DNA of 64,000 nucleotides from Enchytraeus crypticus (taxonomy: Eukaryota > Annelida > Clitellata > Enchytraeida > Enchytraeidae), in the NCBI GenBank assembly GCA_905160935.1, contig CAJHZI010000548.1, positions 2,329,501 through 2,393,500 of the forward strand, written 5' to 3'. Within the stretch, counting starts at the first letter, position 1. Each line of letters begins with the position of its first letter. The position numbers were made by a program, and so were the translations under genes. The notes beneath the pieces were generated by a model that made no database searches, was not told the origin of the DNA, and saw only the letters and a program-made list of their open reading frames with translations. Shown here piece by piece: positions 13,071-24,950 of this stretch.

Positions 13071-13184
13071 TTACATGTAGTAAAGACCCATCAAAGATAC
13101 AATACATGTATCTGACACTTCAAAAATCGCTTAATGTTAAGGTATTAATGTAATATCAAGAAGAAATTTTAATAAATCAATTTT

Positions 13185-13415
13185 TAATTTACAGGTAGAT
13201 GAGGATGTAGTAAAGAGAGTTTGGAGGAAACAACTGGATGTTAAGCTTGAGAGAGGTAGACCACAATTGACGTGGGATGCGGTAATTTAAAAGGACATGA
13301 AAAAGAGAGGATTGACTGATGATATGGTGTGGGACAGGGAGGACTGGAGAAAGTCTATTCGTACCCCAACCCTGGTTAAACTGGGATTAAGTGAAGATGA
13401 TGATGAATGTTTAAT
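13185..13415 (+). mobile_element. LINE-D (GAT-tailed LINE) 3' end
   Basis: The frame reads KKRGLTDDMVWDREDWRKSI, then RTPTLVKLG, followed by GAAGATGATGATGAATG. The frame runs almost to the tail. The equivalent end at 55,665-55,770 is more decayed. Confidence 0.65.
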
Positions 13416-13483
13416 ATGCAGGATTTTTTATAATTTAGTAATTTATGCACGGCGTTACAAAATTTGTTCCAAACCTCATGTCT

Positions 13484-13710
13484 CTTAGTGCACTGCCTAC
13501 TGGCAGGTCCATGGTATATAACGCCTCCACTCTTTCTGTTTCCCTTTTCCAATTCATATTCACATACGAGTGGATCTATAAATCATCTAACATTTCTAAT
13601 CTCGGTCTGCTTCTGTTTTTATTTCCTTCCACTCTACCTTCTATGACCTCCTTTAGTTAACAATCTCCTATTAGAATGCCAATCTCAAATCCAGTTCTTC
13701 TTCATGTTTC
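13484..13710 (-). mobile_element. LINE-P 3' fragment
   Basis: The plus strand reads CTCTTAGTGCACTGCCTACT and GGCAGGTCCATGG, the family 3' end, then decayed upstream coding sequence. Confidence 0.7.
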
Positions 13711-13854
13711 TTATAGCGTTGTTCATGATCGCCAAGTTATTTTACAATTATACTGAAGTTTGAATTCGATGGGCCGCAATAAAAGCTTAGTTTAAGCTAC
13801 CTTACATTTACCATATGTGCACTTACTACAAAGGATATATTTAATGTACAATAT

Positions 13855-13861
<7 letters not shown>

Positions 13862-13904
<43 letters not shown>

Positions 13905-13966
13905 TGTGCGTGTGTGCGTGTGTGTATGTGTATATACATATGTATATATATATATATATATATATA

Positions 13967-14008
<42 letters not shown>

Positions 14009-14015
14009 GTATATA
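13862..14015 (+). repeat. (TG)n followed by (TA)n
   Basis: TG run 13,863-13,930, TA run to 14,003. No gene. Confidence 0.95.
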
Positions 14016-14051
14016 TAGTTTATTTATAAATAGCATTTTGCAGCTATATTT

Positions 14052-14325
14052 ATTTGTAATATTAGGTAACATAGATATTTAGTTTCTGTTTATGTCTACT
14101 ATTTGGAAACGTAGATATTTCGTTTCTGTTTCTGTCTAATATTAGGCAACTTAGATAATTCCTTTCAGTTTATGTCTAACAGTAGGCAACTTAGATATTA
14201 TGTTTCTGTTTATGTCTACTATTAGGTAACATAGATATTTTGTTTCTGCTTGTGTTTAATATTAGGTAACATATATATTTCGTTTCTATTGATGTCTAAT
14301 ATTGGATAACATAGATATTTTGTTG
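14052..14325 (+). repeat. about 40-bp minisatellite
   Basis: Six to seven diverged units of AACATAGATATTTCGTTTCT with TTTATGTCTA. Confidence 0.85.
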
Positions 14326-14329
14326 CTTT

Positions 14330-15510
14330 TCCGGTCGCGGTTACTGTCCCGAGATATTCTTAGCATTCTGGTCACACAGCCGATCGGCTGGACGCCATTT
14401 TTAACTTGACCGCTTATTCGTTTCCATTCGACATTTATTTGCCTCCGTATTCGCAAACATTTTACGCATTTGAGTGCAATACGACGCCTCAGACGGTACT
14501 CGAATCAGTTTGTTAAAAAATGTTTGGTAATTGCCGAATGATTGGATGTTTACAGGATTTGATTGCATTTGCTGAAGCTTCCTTTCTTCATAATTGTACA
14601 CTATGCATCATAGTATATACAATTTACCCGAGTAGGGTCGGGAAAATTGAGAATTGAACCAACCCGACAACTGCACGTGTTCACAAGAGACGACTGAAGC
14701 AGATATTAGAGTCAAGAGACTTTTAGCCACGTGATGATGGTTTCAGTGTTTTAGGCCTATTAGTCGCTCATACTCCAAACGAGCTTAGTTGATCTAAATT
14801 TTATTTCCTTTATTACTCTTGTTTTTTGTTTTATTAAAATTTAATCTTTTCCCTCAGCTGTGATACTCTCTAATATGACAAGCTTTTTATTCCTAGCCTG
14901 CATTAGCGAACATTTTATCGGTGAAATGATCCTATCATTCGACCACAAATCAGTGGCTATGTTATTATCAATCCTCCTTCCATATCGTATCTTGCTAATA
15001 CACGACCTGCACTATGACTTTCACAGACTACTTAAAGTTTTCATATCTGCATCGATGAGCTCTTACAAATCAATCAATAAAAATTTAACGTTCGGTGCCT
15101 CGCTATAAGACAATCTCTGGAAAGCCTCAAAAAGTTCTAAGTTTGTATATTCTCAATTTTCTCATTAAATTTTATTAATTATTTCATTAATTGTAATTTC
15201 AAAATAAAACAACGTATTTGAATGTTGTTAATGTGCGGTACAATTAATTTTAGCACAGAATATTAACCTGTTCCGTCTTTCAGCATGCCCATAAAACACT
15301 CTACGAAGAGCGAAGGCTAGCAGCACCATTGTGTAAATAATTGCAGCAAGGGTGAGGTAATGTGGGGGGGGGGGTTGAGAAGAAAGATTGAAGGGGGAGG
15401 TTTGGGTGGGGCGGCAGGTCCCGATGTCGCGCGTGTGAAGATTTAGTAGTGAATGATGATCCAGTCTCGATAAGTTCTCGATAAAAATGTCGCTGAATTG
15501 ATGCGAGATA
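14330..15510. other. unannotated stretch with low-value open frames
   Basis: Frames of 66-107 codons occur on both strands without recognisable content. A 12-13 nt G run is at about 15,363. A small dispersed-repeat end lies at 15,060-15,120. Confidence 0.45.
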
Positions 15511-15514
15511 AAAA

Positions 15515-15610
15515 TGAAAGAGAAGATAGGAGAGACTGATCGAGTAGGCATATATAGTCATCAGCTGAGAGATGATAGGAGAGACTGATCAAGTAGGCAT
15601 CTATAGGCAT
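15515..15610 (+). repeat. two-copy 50-bp tandem repeat
   Basis: GATAGGAGAGACTGATCGAG and GTAGGCATATATAGTCATCA appear twice. Confidence 0.85.
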
Positions 15611-15679
15611 CAGCTGAAAGAATTTTAATTATACAAAGTATCCCAACATAAAACATAATAAAAAATTAACAATTAGCCT

Positions 15680-15800
15680 ACAGCCATATTGTCGTCCATG
15701 ACAACGTCGATCAGTATTCAGATAAATCCAACCAGGTGAGCAAAAATAAGATCAAAAACGGTCAAAATGTTAAAATCCGAAGAACCAGTTCAACAAGGTG
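15680..15800 (+). repeat. copy of the GAGCACT-type dispersed repeat
   Basis: TCCATGACAACGTCGATCAG and AAAACGGTCAAAATGTT; more diverged than the others. Confidence 0.5.
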
Positions 15801-16694
15801 AGATTACAAGATTAGATTACAATGAACCCGATTTTAAAAAATTCTCAATGAGAAGTATAAATTTTAGTACAAACATATTCACGCACACAACAAAATGCAA
15901 ACAATTGCAATGAATGTTATGTTTAACTTATGTTTCGATACCACAAGAGATATTGTCAGTATAGATCTGGCTGGGATTCTAACCGATTGCCTACTGAGTA
16001 ACAGTAATTATGCTGCATAATCAGTCAATCAGCATGTACATATAAAAAGCATACTTATATTGATGTTGAAATAAAACGTCATATCCTTCATATTGATGTT
16101 TAAATAAATCGTCACATTAGATATCTTAAATTTTTAATAGACTATTCTAGAAAAATGTTATCACGTATAATGTAACTACTAACTATACATCGGTTCTGAG
16201 CCACAGTTGAGAGTAGCGAACTTTAAAGATCTACTCTATTTCAAACTGGCAATTGCTTATGATTCACCAAGTTGAAGAGTATCACAACCTTACATAGTCC
16301 GGACACTAACACATCTCTCAATATAAGGGCCGGGTAAACACTGTAAAGCAGCAGTAACATCAAGGCCGGTGAGTGAATGGCTTTATATTTATATTTTATG
16401 GCGAGTGCCGTATTGACACGTAATGAGCGCACTGAGCACTCAATTTGGACCGCTGCCTCGGCCGGTTTCTCAGTTCAGTAATCTAATTGCCTCTTCCATG
16501 TCCGGACGTTCATCCTACCACTACCACAGCTGCTCCTCTCCACGTCCTTAAATATACTTCTCTCTTATTGAGTCCGAAAATTTGTGTATAGACTAACCGA
16601 AGACTGCACGCTTTTCTTAAAGGCAACCAAGAGATATCAAAACAGAAAAACGAAATATCGGTACAGGTTCATGCATCTCTAAATAGATAAAAAG

Positions 16695-16830
16695 TCAAGC
16701 CAAAGCTAAAGCAAGGTTTAACGTCAGTTTCGTGAACAAAAGCATATCAGTGATGAGGGTAAAACTGGATTTGAACGCTGCACCTACTGGTCCGCTGTCG
16801 TACAACTTGCACATTAGCTACGGTTTGAGC
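16695..16830 (-). mobile_element. SINE-1-related copy, diverged
   Basis: TTTAACGTCAGTTTCGTGAA and ACTGGATTTGAACGCTGCAC; only box-level similarity is left. Confidence 0.5.
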
Positions 16831-16904
16831 CCAACTCAGATACGTCAATATATTGCGAAAAAGACGAAGTCTTTGAGCTGAGATGGACGTGTTAGATGAT
16901 GGGG

Positions 16905-17055
16905 CAATAATACAGAGATGGTAGAGCTAATGTTAACGACAGTTTCCTCATTCGAAAGCGATGTCAGCGACGGGAGAACCCAGGATTTGAACCCCCACAT
17001 ACTGATCAGCGGTTGAAATACCTTACCGACTTCGCCATTGGCTTCAGCCAAAGAT
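16905..17055 (-). mobile_element. SINE-1 copy
   Basis: Reverse orientation: GTTAACGACAGTTTCCTCAT, CAGGATTTGAACCCCCACAT, CCTTACCGACTTCGCCATTG. Confidence 0.75.
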
Positions 17056-17082
17056 AAGCGGAATGATATTGTACGAGAACCT

Positions 17083-17114
17083 TGCGACCGGTTCCTCGTC
17101 TTATGGCGAGGAAC
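17083..17114. repeat. short hairpin CCGGTTCCTCG / CGAGGAACCGG
   Basis: 11-bp arms with an 8-nt loop inside a small dispersed repeat (ACGTTAAATTCTTATTAATT), related copies at 37,680 and 59,110. Confidence 0.7.
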
Positions 17115-17229
17115 CGGACGTTAAATTCTTATTAATTGATTAATTGATTGCCTTGAACGTGTAATTTCACTGGGTAGAGTTCCACAGAGGTTCGATTTCC
17201 CTCTCAAGTAGCCACCGTCTCTGTGATCT

Positions 17230-17640
17230 AGCTGGACTACATAGAAATGTTAGGCACTGTATGGAAATCACTGGACTACATAGAAAAGATAGGCAGTGTA
17301 TATACGTAAATCACTGGACTACATAGAAATGTTAGGCGGTGTATGGAAATCACTGGACTAATAGAAATGTTAGGCAGTGTATGGAGATCACTGGACTACA
17401 TAGAAATGTTAGGCAGTGTATGGAGATCACTGGACTACATAGAAATGTTAGGCAGTGTATGGAGATCACTGGACTACATAGAAATGTTAGGCAGTGTATG
17501 GAAATCACTGGACTACATAGAAATGTTAGGCAGTGTATGGAAATCACTGGACTATATGGAAATGTTTGGCAGTGTATGGAAATCACTGGACTACATGGAA
17601 ATGTTAGGCAATGGGTGGAAATCACTGGACTACATAGAGG
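17230..17640 (+). repeat. 39-bp minisatellite, about ten units
   Basis: Unit built from GGACTACATAGAAATGTTAG and GCAGTGTATGGAGATCACT. 39 is divisible by three, so long frames stay open on both strands without being genes. Confidence 0.92.
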
Positions 17641-19050
17641 CCGGCTGATCGGCTGCACGGTATTGATTCCGCGTCAAAGTCTTTCCATTTCCTGGGTCCA
17701 TCGTTTCCACGTCTTCAGCGAACATTCTCCAACGCTGATTCGTTTCCCGTCCCATACTTCTCTTTATAACCCTCTTTATATCCCTTCACTTCTCCGTCTA
17801 TCTCTGTCTCTCACTTCCAAATGCGATCACTTTTAGTGCACGTATACATGTAGCAGAATTTTCTGTATTAACATGCAACGATTATTTGGGGTAGTATTTA
17901 ATGAGGTTATTTATAATATATTCTTTAGCGATAGTAATCTTTTTATCCATTTTCAAATAGTCTACAAAATACTACAGGAATCTAAAACCCTTTTTCAGAG
18001 ATAAACCGACACCGTAAAACTTTTTAACTATTAGGAATATAGTCTAAAAACAATTCTTTTATGCACTGAAGTACATGTACGTGTATTTGTATTATTGCTT
18101 AATATTGAATCTCATTTATAATAGTGGATTAATCCCTTTGTTGACAACTGCAAAATTTAATTAGCCATGCTTATCATAACAAAAACTTATCTGTTTCATG
18201 AGTACCACAAACTTTCAATCCACATTAATTAAAATATTTAGTCTTTAGAAAGACAACTGCTAATTTTAGCCTACATTTTATTTAACTTGTATTTGCTACT
18301 GATCAAAACAATTTAAACTGTAGTTTAACCTCTGATAGAAAACAAACATAGGCGACCCATTTATCAGAATTACTTCGAACAAACAGTGGCTACTGTTGAA
18401 CATTCTCAGTAATGCCTCTCAGAATTATTTCGACTGCAGACTGATTGCTGCTAAATTTCACGAGTCGTATTTATCAGACTCCATCGAGCTTTGATTTGTG
18501 GATTGGACGCGTCGACGGTTAAAAAATTGATTAAGTAGCGTTCTAGTGGAACATTCCACAGATCAATCAATCAGTCGATCGATCAGTTCAAGCCCGGTCT
18601 TCCAGTCAGGGCAGTTGTGTTGAACAAAAACAGACCTCAAAAGTTACCTCTTCTCATGCGGCTCAAGGACCCACGTAAAACAGACCTCAAAAGTTACCTC
18701 TTCTCATGCGCCTGTAGGACCCATAAAAACAGACCTCATATGTTACCTCTTCTCAAGAGGTTGTACCACTTAGCCCCCGTACCGCTTAGCCCGCTTGTGA
18801 CATCGAGGTGAATTAATTATAAGTCATAAATACATTTCGTAAGCAATAGTAAAAAAGCTTGATACGACATGTCCCCTAATGAAATATGATTCGACAAAGA
18901 AAGCAATAGAAGAATGGAAGGGAGGATTATATAGAGGAAGACCGAGACAACAGATTTATGACGAGATAGGATGACGCGCAATGTAGTGATGAAGAGGAAC
19001 AGAAACAGAAAATGTTAGAAACTGGAGATGGTATAGGCCTCTACGATGGA
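17640..19050. other. unannotated stretch
   Basis: Apart from the 57-bp repeat at 18.6 kb, nothing recognised. Weak LINE-P-like GA-rich coding traces are at 18,900-19,030. Confidence 0.45.
18622..18765 (+). repeat. 57-bp tandem repeat, 2.5 units
   Basis: AAAACAGACCTCAAAAGTTA, CCTCTTCTCATGCG repeats, the third copy changed. Confidence 0.8.
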
Positions 19051-19056
19051 CATTTA

Positions 19057-19098
<42 letters not shown>

Positions 19099-19114
19099 GA
19101 AACTGAGAAAGACA

Positions 19115-19310
19115 ACGGGAAATCTCCTCAGAAGCCACACTTTTCATAAGCCACAGGCTACATAAGGTATGGATAAGGCATGGACTTTTGCTTTTGAAGG
19201 GATTGGCTTGTTGATCTGGGGAGTGCTCTTATGGAGCGAGAAAACAGACTTTGAGTATGAATATGTACCTTGAACCTGCCACTTGGCAGTGCACTGAAGA
19301 AGAAGAAGAT
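19115..19310 (+). mobile_element. SINE-A copy
   Basis: Shares GGAGTGCTCTTATGGAGCGA, GAGTATGAATATGTACCTTG and CACTTGGCAGTGCACTGAAG with 19,755-20,015; tail AAGAAGAAG. Confidence 0.75.
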
Positions 19311-19324
19311 ATACATGTATATAT

Positions 19325-19351
19325 AATTCTATATATATATATAACTATATA

Positions 19352-19410
<59 letters not shown>

Positions 19411-19414
19411 ATAT

Positions 19415-19448
<34 letters not shown>

Positions 19449-19490
19449 ATGGAGCGAGAGAGAGAGAGAGAGATAGTGAGAGAGAGATAA
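19325..19490 (+). repeat. (TA)n then (GA)n microsatellite
   Basis: TA to 19,450, GA to 19,490; a further TA run at 19,058-19,097. Confidence 0.95.
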
Positions 19491-19699
19491 TGAAACATAA
19501 TATCTTATTTATTTGTTTTGACATATATATGTAAACGTAACTTTTGCCGATAATTTAAATTCGTTAGCAATTTCAATGCTAATATTTATTTTTTTATTTC
19601 AATATTTATCCCTTAATAAAATTAGTCCGGTAAAACTACTTCGATATTTTTTAAATATTGCAACAGATAGAGCTTATTAGAATTGCACAAAGATATTTT

Positions 19700-19749
19700 T
19701 AGTTCTTTTCTACTACCAAAAATAAATTTTTGGTAGTAGAAAAGAACTA
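19700..19749. repeat. perfect inverted duplication, 24-bp arms, 2-nt spacer
   Basis: Arms TAGTTCTTTTCTACTACCAA(AAAT) and its exact reverse complement. The right arm continues as LINE-P coding sequence, so the left arm is a back-copy of it. Confidence 0.9.
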
Positions 19750-19754
19750 TTAAC

Positions 19755-20015
19755 AAAAAGTCCCACCTCACCATGAAATATTTTCCCCCAGGATTAAATG
19801 GTAATTAATCCACCTAACTGAGGAAGGCAACGGGAAACCACCTCAGAAGCCATTTTTCCCAAGCTATAAGCTACATAAGGTATGGATAAGGCATAGACTT
19901 TGTGAAGGGATTAACTTGTGGATCTAAGGAGTGCTCTTATGGAGCGAGAAAGCAGACTTTGAGTATGAATATGTACCTTGAACCTGCCACTTGGCAGTGC
20001 ACTGAAGAAGAAGGA
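19755..20015 (+). mobile_element. SINE-A copy with LINE-P-like 3' end
   Basis: Ends TTGAACCTGCCACTTGGCAG, then TGCACTGAAGAAGAAGG. Stem TGCC-ACTT-GGCA and TGCACT resemble the LINE-P end. A partial, almost identical copy is at 19,115-19,310. Other copies: 29,885-30,000 (+), 34,085-34,330 (-), 56,045-56,400 (-), 63,725-63,890 (-). Confidence 0.75.
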
Positions 20016-20019
20016 AGAA

Positions 20020-21760
20020 GAGTTGTTAATTGTCACAACTAGAAAAAGTATCAATTGTAAAAACTAAAATGAAACTAAGCCTCGTTAATTGGAAACCGCA
20101 TTTACGTAAATTGATGAAGGTCAACGAACTTCGAGAAATGTTATTTTCGGTCTCGCATTTAGGACTATACAATTTCCTTTTTATTGCATCATTTTCATAG
20201 TTATTTGTCACACTTTAGTACCGTATACTTGAAAATTGAATTTTGTTATTTTTCAATATCTACAATATATTCAATATCTACACTGAAGTACTTCATTGTT
20301 ATTGAGTTGCATTATGGTTCATCTCTGAATCAATACTGGAATTACAGTAAATCAAAGACTAAAATTAAATTAACGGAATATTAAGCTGTATGAAATTAAC
20401 AGAGAATGCTATTTATAACCATTCCGTCTATTTCATTAATTACTAACATCAGACGTATATTAATGACGTAAGAAAAAATTGCGGCATGTAATAAAATTTC
20501 TCACTATGCCGAACGACACAAGACGACGCACGGTGGATCAGTCCACAAATAGATGCATCGCCCACGCGCCTACCAGAGCAAATCAACGCTGACGACTGAC
20601 TATCTTTAGCCTAACATCACACTATCAATCAATCAATGGCTATCTTTGTAATGAGCGATTCTACGTAGACTGCTACAAGAAAGGCTATAAGCTAAATCCA
20701 AGTTTAACGTCATAACGTCGCCTCTTATAACACGTGCACTTAACGCGTGGTCCAGTCTTTAGTGCCCCAGACACAGCATGGAAAATTATCTTATTTTGTA
20801 TTATTTCATAGCAAAATCCGAATATGTTACATAAATCTGAAAATAATGGCCCAGTGATCGACATTGATGCGAGACCACAACATTTTAGCTCTAAACAAGT
20901 ACACGTCTGAAATTATGAGTACGCGAAACATTGCGACATTGGAAAACATTACGCCTATCTGATCACATTTATCAGAGATATACCTAAATCTGCAATGCAC
21001 TGGAAAACTTGTTTAATTTAATTCGAGTTATATTCGAGTTATATAATACTTAGGGGCCTACTCGTCAATATATATCAATTAGTAGATATCATTTTCGATG
21101 CGAAAACATAAAAATAATCAGTTGGGTATGCACCAAGACTTGTCTACTATTAATTAGAATTGAAGATATGGTACGGCCATAATTAAGTATTGGGGAAAAA
21201 GTTTTATCTTGGCGATTATAGTAAAACGTTTACTTTACATACTGGAAATTAATGCACAATATTTTATATGATAGGCCTATTTCGGGGAGGGGAGAGTGGG
21301 AAACAGATCCCCACTACGCCTTCCAGACTACTCCACCATCCAGAGAGATAGAGAAACGTGGAAGACTCCGCTGTGAACACGAGGAGATAATTAGATTTCT
21401 ATTTCAAGTCTTTCAGAGTGTCAACTCCTATTTAGAAACTAAATCACATATAGGACTTAGTTCAACGCAACTTCTAACATACATTATTTCATAGGAGTTT
21501 CATAGTTTATGAACCTATGGATTGCAATCCATGTGCGGGTTGCAACTCAAGTGCTTGTGGGTTGCGACCCACTTTCGATTCGCAAGACTCGCAACCCTTA
21601 TGGCCTCGCAACTCAAATGTGGGTCGCAATAATCATAATCATAATAATAATAATAATAATAATAATAACGTAGCACATTGTTCGTGGCACATTGGCGAAT
21701 GCGGCCTCCCAGAGCGTAGCGGAACAATTTTAAATATTTTTTCGTCTTTATTTTAATTAA
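20020..21760. other. unannotated stretch, SINE head traces
   Basis: A GTCGCCTCTTATAACACGTG head trace at 20,720-20,780. At 21,505-21,630 imperfect copies of GGGTTGCGACCCAC-like words alternate on both strands, perhaps from a non-autonomous DNA element. An AAT run is at 21,635-21,667. Confidence 0.45.
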
Positions 21761-21764
21761 ATAA

Positions 21765-22030
21765 AGTCTTTTTTATCTTATATTTTAGCCCAGGGCCTTA
21801 TACAGCCCAGGGCAAATAAAAAATAATCAAGGTTTAACGTCCTTTTCCTCATCCCGGGATGATGTCAGAGACGTCCCCACAGCACACATCACTACAGATC
21901 AATTCACCCGGACCAATCTGCAAGAGAAATGTGCTGAGGAGAAGTAAGGTCCTACACGAAAGCCAGTCCGGTGATCAGAAATGGTCAGAGTAGATTGATT
22001 ATGTCTATGGTGGGAAAAACATGTGTGCCA
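21765..22030 (+). repeat. dispersed repeat, two modules
   Basis: Module 1, ATTTTAGCCCAGGGCCTTAT, recurs at 33,660-33,712. Module 2, GGACCAATCTGCAAGAGAAA with GTGCTGAGGAGAAGTAAGGT, recurs at 59,185-59,390. No coding content. Confidence 0.7.
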
Positions 22031-22489
22031 TGTCAACCGACATGTGGGTCGCAATCATAATGTAAGATAACACAGCAGCGAAGAAAATAATTTTGTTAGT
22101 ATCACATAGTGATATTCAGATACAGTATCTTCAAAGATACAATTGGTGTTCATTTCACTTAGAAATGCAGAGTCTGCGCGACTTCAAAGCGTTTAATATA
22201 TCTATACGACATTTGAAAATTAGAATTTGAAATTTACAAATTTGTTTTGAGTTATTTTATAATTACAAAGTTACCCCGTCACGTGAAAAATACGCGTGCA
22301 TAGATTTAACAAAGCCAATTTTTACAAACTACTCGCAAATAAATGAGTAATGTTTTTAGCCGCACGTCATGCGCTCATGAAATAGGAAAATACTTCACTC
22401 TGTGCCAAGAAATGTGAAGATGAGTAGAGATTTCTCAAAGTTCTACTGAACTATTAACCAAAAGTGAACTTCTGAATTCTGCCGACATT

Positions 22490-22580
22490 ATCGAGCCAGA
22501 TCAGTATATGCAGAGTTCAAATCCTGGGCTCGTCCGTCACTGACATCGCTTTCGTGTGAGGAAACTGACGCTAACCTTAA
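22490..22580 (+). mobile_element. SINE-1 copy, 5' truncated
   Basis: GATCAGTATATGCAGAGTTC then the B-box half and GTGAGGAAACTGACGC. Confidence 0.65.
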
Positions 22581-23380
22581 CTTTACTTTTTCCTTTTTTC
22601 GGATTCTATATATAGGCTATACAGTGTGGAGCATCGATCCATGCAACTAGACCCGCTTAGGCCAACGTTTAATTTTTGATATTCATCAGAATGATACGAC
22701 AAGAACAAGACCAATACTTCTAGCATAAAACAGATGAGCTGCCACCAAACTCACTAGGCCTTGCAGGCTGATTACTCAGCAACATCGCAACGCCTCATAG
22801 AGGTCAGCTCCCCCTCCCCTCTCACTTCCCCCTCACATCCACCGATTCTTCCAATCTAGCAGGACTACTGATCGTTGATTGACGGTTACATTTCGAAAGA
22901 AGTCAAATGCTTTCAGTGAAATCTGTTTACAGGCAAAGGTCGTTTCTAGAACTTATTTTTAAAATATCGGCATTCTAGAATTGGTACAGGACGCGGCTGT
23001 GTTTAGCTAATTATACCAGTTGCGCAGAGGGAATGATCAATTGAGAAACAATATGGCAGCAGGAAAGCAAATCAATTTCATTTTCAATAAATTTTTCGTT
23101 TCAAAGACATTCTTCTAAGTAAGAATAATACACTGAGCATACTTGCATTAGGCCTAAGCGAATTTTAGTCGTGCAGTATTTTGAATATTTTCTGTATTAT
23201 ATTGCAGTATCTTGAATGATAATAGATCAATCTAAACTGCGTTTCTCGTAAGAGCAGACTAATGCAGCTATTGAAGAGAAAATTGCAGATTGAATCACAT
23301 CAGAAGCGATTCTTTCAAAGTTACAAAGTCTTCAATAAAGTGCAACAAGAACAATCAGTGCCTTATGTTCAGTCAGATGC
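22580..23380. other. unannotated stretch
   Basis: Pyrimidine-rich CTCCCCCTCCCCTCTCACTT at about 22,808. No gene seen. Confidence 0.45.
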
Positions 23381-23383
23381 CAA

Positions 23384-24465
23384 GGCACACCTAATGAACG
23401 ATCATCATCATCGTCGTCGTCGTCGTCATCATCATCATCATGATCATCATCATCATCATGATCATCATCATCATCATCATTGTCAAGGTCGATTCGATAT
23501 ATATTAGTATGTATTTAGTATGTATTTGTATTTGTAATTGTATTTCTAGTAAAGTATTTAATGATACTGCTGGATAAGTAAAGTTAAGATTTAAAGTATT
23601 GAGTTTTATTAAAGTGAGATCCTAGGCGGCAGCTATGCTAGGGCAAGTGACCAATGAGGGCATGCCTAAACAGGAAGTAGAGAGAGTGAGAGAGATCCAA
23701 GATGGAAGCGTGACAACACGGACGTAAAGCGTGCCAAGGTGAAAAGAGATTTAGGAGATTTTAAGAATCTCAAGAGTAGACGAATTGAGAGCAATTCGAA
23801 GGGTTCGGGTATTCGAACTATTTGTAGTCTATCGAACAGTCGATGTGGAGAGAGCGATCGGTAGACGATCGAAGAGGGAAGAGAGTTCCATCGAAATACT
23901 CTAACCTAGGGATAATATTAGAAGGTATCCTAGTACGCGAATAGTCGAGAGGAAAGTTAAGTAAAGAGTAGGAATTTATGCTAGAGAGCGTATCAGTACT
24001 TTGTATGTCAAAGGTAATTTCATGTAATATAAAGTACTTGCTTTTGAGATATTTAAAGTTAAATGTAATTAGATAGAAAGTATAATTTAAAGTTATTCGA
24101 TTTTCGCGTACACGTGTTATTTGAAATCGTTTTAGTTTTCGTTCTACTATATACCTGTGTATTATTCTATTTCTTTTCGTATTAAAATTAATATTTAATT
24201 TAATACAGTCGTTGAAGTTATCTATCGTTAAGTAAGAAATCTAGATTCAGTCAAATCGAGGACAGGTAAATATTCCAAAATAATTACTAGAGGCAGTTTA
24301 TTAGGGATTTGAATCCTGGACTATTTGATGTCAGGTCCTCATTTTACCTCAGACTAAAAATTGTAGAATCAGGTTCCTGACAATCATCATTATCAACATC
24401 ATCATCATCTTCTTCTTCTCTTGAATCTCAGTTTAACTAGGGTCGGGGCACACCTAATGAACGAT
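23384..24465 (-). mobile_element. LINE-D tail insertion with 19-bp target duplication
   Basis: GGCACACCTAATGAACGAT occurs at 23384-23402 and 24447-24465. Between them lie only about 40 nt of LINE-D-type 3' end (24405-24446) and its ATC tail, the tail being split by an LTR. This is an extremely 5'-truncated insertion. Confidence 0.75.
23481..24382. mobile_element. solo LTR of a retrotransposon
   Basis: 902 bp beginning TGTCAAGG and ending TTCCTGACA, with inverted TGTCA/TGACA termini, flanked by ATCAT on both sides (a 5-bp target duplication, though inside an ATC repeat). No internal retroelement genes are present. Superfamily not assigned. Confidence 0.7.
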
Positions 24466-24655
24466 GACTGAACAAAACTGACAAAATAGATTGATAATTT
24501 TTTGTGTTTTCCAGTTTGTTGGCTCGGTCAATCTTCTGTAAAATATTTATGTAGTCAAACAAGCTGCTCTCAATCCCGAGTACATTTAATTCAGAAGATG
24601 TTAGAAAAGTTTAGCTTCATGACACAAACACTTAGAGTAATACCGAATCTTTGTA

Positions 24656-24661
24656 TTTATT
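24656..24661 (-). terminator. candidate NEK8 poly(A) signal
   Basis: AATAAA on the minus strand, about 110 nt past the NEK8 stop and the first canonical hexamer seen there. Use is inferred. Confidence 0.5.
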
Positions 24662-24771
24662 ACTACAAAGTAATTTTTCTCATTATAGTAAGAGTAATTA
24701 CTGCCTAGCCTATTAATCTAATTATTAAATTAATATAAACAATTTCATGAATAAATCTAATTAGGATCAGT

Positions 24772-24950
24772 TTACTGCTGATGTCGTTGTCTGCGCGTGG
24801 CAAGTAGTGTAGTCCCATGACTACAGGCCAGAGATACGACTTCGAATCCTTCCGTATCCGGGAAGATGACCGGACCTGGGACATCCGTATCCTTGTCCAC
24901 ACGGCCAAGCCTTCCGCGAGAACCCTTGCCCCACGTGAAGACGCCTCCAT
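24772..24950 (-). CDS. NEK8: NEK8 exon 15 (last RCC1 repeat, stop)
   Basis: Acceptor GGACTGTAG|ATGGAGG. It encodes [20 protein letters not shown], then [13 protein letters not shown] and a TAA stop, matching human VYSWGKGARGRLGR and CCHGNTLLAVR. The C-terminus is a few residues different in length from human. Confidence 0.94.

Noticed and set aside
13817..14082. CVCV and IYIY frames
   Set aside because: Translated (TG)n and (TA)n microsatellites.
17339..17836. 165-codon frame across the 39-bp minisatellite
   Set aside because: Frames on both strands are open for arithmetic reasons; the tail after the repeat has no protein character.
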